Source: Gallionellaceae bacterium (GTDB lineage Bacteria > Pseudomonadota > Gammaproteobacteria > Burkholderiales > Gallionellaceae). From it: a stretch of 5,189 bases of DNA. This document shows, in pieces, positions 1-5,189 of the stretch. The first letter of the stretch is position 1; each line of letters starts with the position of its first letter. The stretch spans positions 1 through 5,189 of the forward strand of contig JAUYFR010000023.1 in assembly GCA_030690855.1 (NCBI GenBank), written 5' to 3'. A program made the position numbers and the translations under genes. The notes beneath the pieces are model-generated. The model made no database searches. It was not told the origin of the DNA and worked only from the letters and a program-made list of their open reading frames with translations.

Positions 1-510
1 AAGCTTACTCAGCTTTTCAGCTTTTTCAAAGCTGTCGAGCAACGACGTGCGCCAATTACACGGCAAATAAAAGATCAATCGTGGTTTCTACGACTTAACG
101 ACTTACCGGAACATGAAACCTTGCGGCTGGTTAGGCCCGCACAAGATGACGGTGCGTGGTTATTTTTTAGAAAGCCTGAAACGCGCCATTGCCCAGAACC
201 AGGTGAGCGTTTGCGCTCATGGCTCAATGCCGGTTGGGATAATCCAGCATTGGAAAATATAAACCATAAATCTGAGCAAGTTGTTTATGTTGGTGACATA
301 CCGACTAAAGTAAGCTTTGAATCGCAGCAAGGGCTAAAGAGCGAGTTTCATAACTGGCAAACAAAACGAAATCTGTGGAAAGTCAGCGAACTACCCGCCA
401 GAATTGCTTTTAAAGTATGGGAAAGATTCTTTGCTTTACACAGTCAGCTTGAGCGAGAAGGAGAGGCTTGGGAGCTGATACTAAAGACGCTAAACAGCAA
501 GTTTAAGTGA
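1..510 (+). CDS. N-terminal fragment of a large AAA/superfamily I helicase-like protein (5' end off window, probably truncated at 3' end)
   Basis: The frame is open from base 1 to the TGA at 508-510 and gives 169 residues with no start required inside the window, so the gene begins to the left. A TTG at 121 could serve as a start, but the conserved-looking sequence continues upstream of it. From memory, the sequence follows the N-terminal region of very large bacterial AAA/superfamily I helicases: an opening helix (LFSFFKAVEQRRAPITRQI), then a W-x-L-x-x-LP element (DLPEHET, residues 34-40), a CPEPGERLRSWL stretch (64-75) with GWDNP (78-82), and an LHSQLEREGE element (146-155). Those proteins normally continue for many hundreds of residues into Walker A/B ATPase motifs. 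Here the frame ends about ten residues after the last matching element, in LKTLNSKFK. No ATPase motif is present, so helicase activity is not expected. G+C is about 45% by hand count over 1-480, lower than the gene downstream. The family call is from recall without a search; an intact small protein of unknown function is the alternative. Confidence 0.5.
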   Translation, partial: KLTQLFSFFKAVEQRRAPITRQIKDQSWFLRLNDLPEHETLRLVRPAQDDGAWLFFRKPETRHCPEPGERLRSWLNAGWDNPALENINHKSEQVVYVGDIPTKVSFESQQGLKSEFHNWQTKRNLWKVSELPARIAFKVWERFFALHSQLEREGEAWELILKTLNSKFK

Positions 511-515
511 GGAGG
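509..515 (+). promoter_or_regulatory. Ribosome binding site of the porB-like gene
   Basis: GAGGAGG is a near-perfect Shine-Dalgarno sequence placed four bases before the ATG at 520. It begins inside the TGA stop codon of the upstream frame, so ribosomes finishing that frame would end directly on it. It supports 520 as the start and means there is no room for a promoter between the two genes. Any promoter for the oxidoreductase unit must lie within or upstream of the helicase-like frame. Confidence 0.8.
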
Positions 516-519
516 CATC

Positions 520-1521
520 ATGAGTTTTCAACCCGTTAAGTTTTACCAGACCGGCACACTCACCGTCGGCAATCGTTTGCTCGCGCCGGATGAGCGCAGT
601 GTGCAAGCAAACCAGATGCGTAGTAACTCGATCAATTCGGGCCACCGCGCTTGTCAGGGTTGCGGCGAAGCGCTCGGTGCGCGCTACGCGATCGATGCGG
701 CAATGGCAGCCAGCAACAATCAACTTATTGCCGCCAATGCGACCGGCTGCTTGGAAGTTTTTTCGACGCCTTATCCAGAGTCGTCTTGGCAAATACCGTG
801 GATTCATTCGTTATTTGGCAATGCGCCCGCAGTCGCAACCGGCATCGCCGCTGCGATGAAAGTGAAGGGTAAAAAAGATACGCGCGTGGTTGCGCAAGGC
901 GGCGATGGTAGTACCACCGACATCGGCTTTGGCTGCCTTTCCGGCATGTTTGAGCGCAACGATGATGTGCTTTACATCTGCTATGACAATCAAGCCTATA
1001 TGAACACCGGTGTGCAACGCTCCAGCGCCACACCACCCGCCGCGCGCACCGCAACCACCATGCCAGTGGGCCCAGAGCCGGGCAACGTGTTTGGACAAGG
1101 CAAAAATCTGCCAGAAATCGCGATGGCGCATGGTATCCCTTACGTGGCAACCGCGACTGTTGCTGATTTGCGCGACCTTGAAGATAAGGTGCGTCACGCC
1201 ATGACCTTTCGCGGCGCGCGCTACATTCACATATTTGTGCCGTGTCCATTGGGCTGGGGTGCGGCTTCACACGACACTATTCGCCTTGCGCGTCTAGCCA
1301 AAGAAACCGGCATTTTCCCTGTGTTTGAAGCGGAGCACGGCGAGGTGACGAACGTGCTGAAAATTCGCCATCGTCAACCCGTTGATGAATATCTGAAATT
1401 ACAAAAACGCTTCGCGCACCTGTTTGGAAAAAATCCGCACCTCGATGTTATTGCCAAAATTCAGGCGATGGCTGACCGCAATATACGCAAATACAAATTG
1501 CTGAATGAGGGAGAACAATAA
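520..1521 (+). CDS. 2-oxoacid:ferredoxin oxidoreductase, beta subunit (thiamine diphosphate-binding, PorB/KorB type)
   Basis: This 333-residue cytoplasmic protein is the catalytic beta subunit of a pyruvate/2-oxoacid:ferredoxin oxidoreductase. The enzyme oxidatively decarboxylates a 2-oxoacid with CoA to an acyl-CoA, CO2 and low-potential electrons. The four cysteines expected to bind the proximal [4Fe-4S] cluster are visible: C45 and C48 in ACQGCGE, C77 in ATGCLEV and C242 in VPCPLGW. The thiamine diphosphate/Mg site is GGDGST (127-132) followed by YDNQAYMNTG (155-164). The C-terminal part (about 265-333) is the usual PorB tail, including PVDEYLKLQKRF. Length is normal for the family. The ATG at 520 has a strong GAGGAGG site. 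The next gene overlaps its stop by one base, so the two products are probably made together. The substrate (pyruvate, 2-oxoglutarate or a branched-chain oxoacid) cannot be read from this subunit alone. The partner alpha/gamma subunit is not in the window, so function depends on a copy elsewhere. Confidence 0.9.
   Translation: MSFQPVKFYQTGTLTVGNRLLAPDERSVQANQMRSNSINSGHRACQGCGEALGARYAIDAAMAASNNQLIAANATGCLEVFSTPYPESSWQIPWIHSLFGNAPAVATGIAAAMKVKGKKDTRVVAQGGDGSTTDIGFGCLSGMFERNDDVLYICYDNQAYMNTGVQRSSATPPAARTATTMPVGPEPGNVFGQGKNLPEIAMAHGIPYVATATVADLRDLEDKVRHAMTFRGARYIHIFVPCPLGWGAASHDTIRLARLAKETGIFPVFEAEHGEVTNVLKIRHRQPVDEYLKLQKRFAHLFGKNPHLDVIAKIQAMADRNIRKYKLLNEGEQ
1507..1513 (+). promoter_or_regulatory. 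Ribosome binding site of the GltD-like gene, inside the end of the porB-like gene
   Basis: GAGGGAG lies seven bases before the ATG at 1521 and within the last codons of the preceding gene. Together with the TAATG overlap at 1519-1523 it fixes the start of the downstream gene and points to coupled translation. Confidence 0.7.
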
Positions 1522-3146
1522 TGGAAAAACCTTTTGCGATTACGCTCACGCCCGGCACCTCACTCACCAATCACACCGGTACTTGGCGCACTTCGCGCCC
1601 AGTTTATTTAGATCGTCTCCCCCCCTGCAACAACGCTTGCCCTGCAGGTGAAAATATTCAAGGCTGGTTGTTTCATGCGGAGTCTGGCGATTACGAAAAA
1701 GCATGGCATGCACTGGTCGAAAATAATCCACTGCCGGCCATTATGGGGCGTGTGTGCTATCACCCCTGCGAGGGGGCTTGCAATCGTGGGCAAATGGATT
1801 CGTCGGTGGGCATTAATTCTGTCGAGCGTTTTTTAGGCGACGAAGCGATCAAGCAAGGCTGGAAATTTGCTGCGCCTGCCGCCGCTTCTGGCAAGCGCGT
1901 ACTGGTGGTGGGGGCAGGGCCTTCTGGACTATCTGCCGCTTATCATTTGGCACGCTTAGGACATCAAGTTGAAATCTACGAAGCAGGGCCTTTCGCCGGC
2001 GGCATGATGCGCTTCGGGATTCCAAAATATCGTTTGCCGCGTGAAGTGTTAGACGCTGAAGTGCAACGCATCCTTGATCTCGGCGTGACGCTTAAACTCA
2101 ACAGCAAAGTGGATGATATTCGCGTTTCCATGCAGGCAGGCAAATTTGACGCGGCGTTTCTTGCCGTTGGCGCACACATCGGCAAGCGCACTTATATCCC
2201 TGCGGGCGATGCCACCAAAATTGTGGATGCCGTTTCCGTATTGCGTTCGATGGAGGGTGAAGACAAGCCGATGCTAGGTCGCCGCGTGGTTGTTTATGGT
2301 GGCGGCAACACCGCGATTGACGTGGCGCGCACCGCGAAACGACTAGGGGCAACCGAGGCTATCATCGTCTATCGCCGCACCCGCGACAAAATGCCCGCCA
2401 GTGATTTTGAAGTAGAAGAGGCGCTGCAAGAAGGCGTGATGATCAAGTGGCTCTCCACCATCAAGCAAGCGGGCGAAGGCGAGATCACCGTGGAAAAAAT
2501 GGCGCTGGATGAAAAAGGCTATCCACAACCCACCGGCGAATTTGAATCACTCGCGGCGGACTCCGTGGTGCTCGCGCTAGGGCAGGACGTTGATCTCTCA
2601 CTACTTGAAGGCGTGCCTGATTTAGAAATCAAAGATGGCACGGTGCAAGTGGGTAGTAACATGATGACCGGTCATGCAGGCATTTTTGCCGGCGGCGACA
2701 TGGTTCCCTCCGAGCGCACAGTGACGGTAGCTGTTGGGCACGGCAAAAAAGCAGCCCGCCATATCGACGCATGGTTAGGTGGTGCAACCTATCAACCCAC
2801 AGCTAAACACGAACTGGCCGAGTTTAAAAACCTCAACACGTGGTACTACTCCGACGCTGACAAAACCATGCGCCCACAGCTCGACATCGCGCGCCGCATG
2901 AGTAGTTTTGATGAGGTGCAAGGTGGGCTGAACGAAAGCAATGCACTGTTTGAAGCGCGTCGTTGTTTATCTTGCGGCAATTGCTTTGAGTGCGACAACT
3001 GCTACGGTGTGTGCCCGGACAATGCGGTACTCAAACTCGGCCCGGGTAAACGCTTTGAGTTTAAATATGATTACTGCAAGGGCTGTGGCATCTGCGAAGC
3101 AGAGTGTCCGTGCGGCGCGATCAAGATGGCGGCAGAAGAAACCTAA
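1521..3146 (+). CDS. GltD-like FAD/NAD(P)-dependent oxidoreductase with C-terminal two-[4Fe-4S] ferredoxin domain (electron-transfer subunit of the 2-oxoacid oxidoreductase)
   Basis: This 541-residue protein has three parts. Residues about 30-110 form the N-terminal helical iron-sulfur domain of the glutamate synthase small-subunit family, with cysteines C36, C40, C79, C83 and C87 (GRVCYHPCEGAC). Residues about 124-420 are the two-nucleotide flavoprotein core: FAD-binding VGAGPSG (130-136), GGMMRFGIPKYRLP (160-173), a second dinucleotide fold YGGGNTAIDVAR (259-270) followed by YRRTRDKMPA (284-293), and the FAD-contacting AGGDM (390-394). Residues 482-531 form a ferredoxin domain with two classic motifs, C488/C491/C494/C498-P and C519/C522/C525/C529-P. 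Being translationally coupled to the beta subunit, it most likely moves electrons between the oxidoreductase clusters and NAD(P)+. From memory, a comparable flavin-containing arrangement is known for 2-oxoglutarate:NADP+ oxidoreductase of denitrifying aromatic-degrading Azoarcus. NADP versus NAD preference is not determined here. It is not a true GltD, since no glutamate synthase large subunit is nearby and the ferredoxin tail is extra. Confidence 0.85.
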   Translation: MEKPFAITLTPGTSLTNHTGTWRTSRPVYLDRLPPCNNACPAGENIQGWLFHAESGDYEKAWHALVENNPLPAIMGRVCYHPCEGACNRGQMDSSVGINSVERFLGDEAIKQGWKFAAPAAASGKRVLVVGAGPSGLSAAYHLARLGHQVEIYEAGPFAGGMMRFGIPKYRLPREVLDAEVQRILDLGVTLKLNSKVDDIRVSMQAGKFDAAFLAVGAHIGKRTYIPAGDATKIVDAVSVLRSMEGEDKPMLGRRVVVYGGGNTAIDVARTAKRLGATEAIIVYRRTRDKMPASDFEVEEALQEGVMIKWLSTIKQAGEGEITVEKMALDEKGYPQPTGEFESLAADSVVLALGQDVDLSLLEGVPDLEIKDGTVQVGSNMMTGHAGIFAGGDMVPSERTVTVAVGHGKKAARHIDAWLGGATYQPTAKHELAEFKNLNTWYYSDADKTMRPQLDIARRMSSFDEVQGGLNESNALFEARRCLSCGNCFECDNCYGVCPDNAVLKLGPGKRFEFKYDYCKGCGICEAECPCGAIKMAAEET

Positions 3147-3180
3147 GGCGTCGTAAGTATTGGAAGATGTTTGCTAGCGG
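3147..3180. other. 34-base convergent intergenic gap, no clear terminator
   Basis: The + strand oxidoreductase unit and the - strand transporter unit end facing each other with 34 bases between their stop codons. The gap contains no strong GC hairpin followed by a T-run on either strand. The only self-complementary element is the six-base GCTAGC at 3173-3178, too short to call a terminator. The two transcripts probably read into each other's 3' ends or end by Rho. Confidence 0.6.
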
Positions 3181-4530
3181 TTAATTTCGTCGCCGCCACC
3201 AAATAATTCCAGCTATCGTCAGTAGCAGCAATGGCAGGGCGATGACTAGGCCTACGCTGATGATGGTAAGCGCGCGGGAGCTGAAAGTAATCATGTCGTC
3301 TTTGTTGGCGCGTGGTTGCGTCACGATGAGCGCCTCTTCATTGGTGAGCCAGTTCACCATGTTGATGCCGAGGTCCATGTTGCCACCATTGCCAGAGTAA
3401 GCATTGGCAAGGAAAGAAGCACCACCCACTACAACAATGCGTTGCTCTTTGTCATTCACCGTGCGTTGCAATGCAATAGCTAAGCTGAAGGGGCCAGGGA
3501 TGTCGTGATTTTTATCAAAGCGTGGTTTGCTGCCCAGTTTTAATGGAGTGCGGCTCACCCAGCCACGTGGCGCGGCTTCCACAATGACATGGCGTTGCCA
3601 AACGCTACTTTCTTCTCTGGCAAGCGAACGAGCGTAGGGAAATACGGAGATCAGGTTGAAGTTATTGGTGACGGGGTGAATGGGATAGCTAGCGCTTAAG
3701 GTCCAATTCGCAGGCGCGTTCATATCTTGTGCGGCAGGGTCAATGATGATGCCGGGTGTGAGCAATAATCCGAGCTTTTCTGCAACGGGTTCTAGGCCAC
3801 GCAAAGGCTCGGCATCAATTAGCCAGAGTAAATTACCACCGTTGTCGAGGTGGCGCAAAATTTTATCGACCTCTCCGCTTAAGAGTTGTCCCTGCGGATG
3901 AGTTAGAACCAGCAGACCTGCATTGCTCGGTACGTCAGGGGCAATAATGAGGTTGAGGCTACTAATGCGAAATCCATTTTGCAACAATTTTTTGCCGAAT
4001 TCGCCTAAGTCATGATTAGCAACGCCATTTAATTTGCGTTCGCCGTGCCCATCTAAATACATCAGCAATTCATCTTTTGAATGAGCCAAGCCGAGCAGGG
4101 CGCTGGAAAGTGTTTGCTCATTAAGGGATGAAAGGTGAACATTGCGGCCGCTGTACTCAACTACCATTTCGCCATTGTTTTGAATGGACGCTTTGCGCAT
4201 CGCTTCGGGTTCTTTGACGGGATCAACAAAGGTCAGCGTGATGTCCGATTTGTAACGCTGATAGATGGCGATAAATTCGCGAATTAATCGGCGCATGTCG
4301 CTTTGCTTTACGTCTTGTTCGGTGATGTACACGGTGATGGTGACTTCCCCAGGCAGGCGCTTGAGGACCTCAATACTGTTTTCTCCTAAGCTATTTAACT
4401 TGGCCTGCGTTACATCCCATTGTGTTGGGTAACGTGCAGCCAGTTGATAAAGTGCGATGGCTACGGCCAGTAGCAGTAGAGTGAAGATAATATTTTTCAA
4501 CAGTAGCGGCGGTTGGCGCAGTAATTTCAT
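3181..4530 (-). CDS. GldG-like ABC transporter auxiliary protein (ABC_transp_aux family), membrane-anchored
   Basis: This 449-residue protein belongs to the GldG-like auxiliary components found with ABC-2 permeases (called gliding-motility associated after the Bacteroidetes proteins). It has a hydrophobic segment near the N-terminus (about 12-31) and another near the C-terminus (about 420-444) followed by WWRRRN. The large region between is probably periplasmic. Visible family features are an early LNSLGENSIEVLKRLPGEV stretch (45-63), a YLDGHGERKL element (158-167), a glycine-rich NGGNLLWLIDAEPL segment (230-243) typical of the family's central fold, and a C-terminal GNMDLGINMVNWLTNEEALI stretch (383-402). 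No catalytic site is evident. The start ATG (4530-4528) overlaps the upstream permease stop in a TAATG arrangement, with no good Shine-Dalgarno sequence before it, so translation probably depends on the permease. The substrate of such transporters in proteobacteria is unknown to me; gliding motility should not be assumed. Confidence 0.82.
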   Translation of the reverse strand: MKLLRQPPLLLKNIIFTLLLLAVAIALYQLAARYPTQWDVTQAKLNSLGENSIEVLKRLPGEVTITVYITEQDVKQSDMRRLIREFIAIYQRYKSDITLTFVDPVKEPEAMRKASIQNNGEMVVEYSGRNVHLSSLNEQTLSSALLGLAHSKDELLMYLDGHGERKLNGVANHDLGEFGKKLLQNGFRISSLNLIIAPDVPSNAGLLVLTHPQGQLLSGEVDKILRHLDNGGNLLWLIDAEPLRGLEPVAEKLGLLLTPGIIIDPAAQDMNAPANWTLSASYPIHPVTNNFNLISVFPYARSLAREESSVWQRHVIVEAAPRGWVSRTPLKLGSKPRFDKNHDIPGPFSLAIALQRTVNDKEQRIVVVGGASFLANAYSGNGGNMDLGINMVNWLTNEEALIVTQPRANKDDMITFSSRALTIISVGLVIALPLLLLTIAGIIWWRRRN

Positions 4531-5189
4531 TATGCGTAAACCCGATTGTTGTTGACGCGACGGATGGTCATCAGCAAAAACGTGGTGATGAATAAGACGA
4601 AATAAAGTAGATCGCTACTCACAATTAAACCGGCATTGAGACTTTGCGCGTGAGCGGTGGGTGAAAGTGCGCGCAAGCTACTGCCGCTATCAGCGCCACC
4701 AATATCAATCAACCACAGTCCAAATGAGAAAGCGGTCGCACTCATTGCGGCCACGATGGGTTGTTGCGTAAGTGCGGAAAGGTATAGGCCAAGTGAGGCA
4801 TAACTCGCGGTAAGTAAAATGAGACCGATCTCGTTAGCAATGAGTAAGCCGTAATCAAGTTGCGTACCCAGGCCCAAGATGGCGAGCATGGCAGTGCAAC
4901 TCATGATGATTAGTGCCATAAAAAAAACGAGGCTAAGAAATTTCCCGAAAACGATTTGGCTACTAGAGATTGGCGCGGCAAGTAACAGGGCGAGCGTTTG
5001 ATTGCGTTTCTCTTCGGCCAGCAAGCGCATGGTGAAAAGTGGGATCAACACCATTAAAATTAAGGCAAGTGTGCCAAATAGTGGCGAGGTCACGGATAGC
5101 GTGGCACCGGGGACATTAGCGACCTGTGCAAGTTGCGCTTGCACTTGTAGATAAGCATCAAGGCGCGCTAAAAAAAACCATGAAAAAAT
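4530..5189 (-). CDS. ABC-2 type / GldF-like transporter permease (5' end off window)
   Basis: The frame ends with TAA at 4532-4530 and remains open to the right edge, giving 219 residues. A GTG at 5144-5142 is a possible start, but the 15 upstream in-frame residues (SWFFLARLDAYLQ and neighbours) look like the end of the family's first membrane helix and the following loop. The true start is therefore probably some 20-30 codons beyond the edge. Counting from the GTG, membrane segments lie near 22-41, 66-91, 99-124, 129-147 and 177-194, which with the truncated first helix gives the usual six. The stretch FTMRLLAEEKRNQTLALLLA (37-56), leading into APISSSQIVFGKFLS, is characteristic of ABC-2/GldF permeases and is the likely contact region for the ATPase. 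It forms an operon with the GldG-like gene through a one-base overlap. The ATP-binding subunit (GldA-like) is expected just upstream, outside the window. Confidence 0.83.
   Translation of the reverse strand: MFSWFFLARLDAYLQVQAQLAQVANVPGATLSVTSPLFGTLALILMVLIPLFTMRLLAEEKRNQTLALLLAAPISSSQIVFGKFLSLVFFMALIIMSCTAMLAILGLGTQLDYGLLIANEIGLILLTASYASLGLYLSALTQQPIVAAMSATAFSFGLWLIDIGGADSGSSLRALSPTAHAQSLNAGLIVSSDLLYFVLFITTFLLMTIRRVNNNRVYA

Noticed and set aside
121..123. TTG at 121 as the start of the first gene
   Set aside because: The same frame is open to base 1 and the 40 upstream residues fit the family, so this is an internal codon of a gene cut by the window edge.
281..311. Possible promoter (TTGTTT then TAAAGT) inside the first frame that could serve porB
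   Set aside because: The spacing is 19 bases and both boxes match the consensus poorly, so it is no better than chance in AT-rich DNA.
725..1270. Long antisense frames (181 and 139 residues at 725-1270 and 811-1230) opposite the porB-like gene
   Set aside because: They lie wholly within a well-supported gene with clear family motifs. Their translations are rich in R, C, H and S and show no recognisable domain, as expected for the reverse strand of a GC-rich gene.
1521..3146. Annotation as glutamate synthase small subunit (gltD)
   Set aside because: There is no large-subunit gene nearby, a ferredoxin domain is fused at the C-terminus, and the gene is coupled to a 2-oxoacid oxidoreductase subunit. 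The GltD likeness reflects the shared flavoprotein fold only.
3173..3200. Weak inverted pairing around GCTAGC and GCGG/CCGC between the convergent genes
   Set aside because: The stems are only four to six bases, with no T-run on either strand, and the second lies partly within the GldG-like coding end. This is not enough for a terminator.
5142..5144. GTG at 5144 as the start of the permease
   Set aside because: The in-frame residues upstream of it look like the end of the first membrane helix, and without them the protein would lack a helix usual for the family.

Overview
The window carries five protein-coding genes and almost no non-coding DNA. Three lie on the + strand (1-3146) and two on the - strand (3181-5189). 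Both outermost genes run off the window. The dense packing, clear Shine-Dalgarno sites, TAATG stop/start overlaps and protein relationships indicate a bacterium. The style of the 2-oxoacid oxidoreductase genes best fits a beta- or gammaproteobacterium, but no marker gene fixes the lineage.

Left block (1-510): an open frame entering from the left edge encodes 169 residues resembling the N-terminal region of very large AAA/superfamily I helicases. It stops before any ATPase motif, so it looks like a remnant or a junction. Hand counts give about 45% G+C for 1-480, against about 58% for sampled lines of the next gene.

Central block (520-3146): a two-gene unit joined by a one-base TAATG overlap. 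The first gene is the thiamine-diphosphate/[4Fe-4S] beta subunit of a pyruvate/2-oxoacid:ferredoxin oxidoreductase. The second is a GltD-like FAD/NAD(P) oxidoreductase with a C-terminal two-cluster ferredoxin domain. Together they suggest an enzyme that passes electrons from 2-oxoacid oxidative decarboxylation through iron-sulfur clusters and FAD to NAD(P)+, or in reverse. The alpha/gamma subunit such an enzyme needs is not in the window, and the helicase fragment occupies the place directly upstream.

Right block (3181-5189, - strand): a GldG-like auxiliary protein with one membrane anchor at each end, preceded in transcription order by an ABC-2/GldF-like permease cut by the right edge. These genes also overlap by one base. 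They form the membrane part of an ABC transporter whose ATPase gene probably lies just beyond the right edge. This block converges on the oxidoreductase operon, with only 34 bases between the two stop codons.

No tRNA, rRNA, CRISPR array, insertion sequence or convincing terminator was seen. The genes belong to recognisable families, and I do not see a clearly new system. The most notable points are the helicase-fragment/porB junction with the missing alpha subunit, and the unusual cysteine layout of the GltD-like protein.
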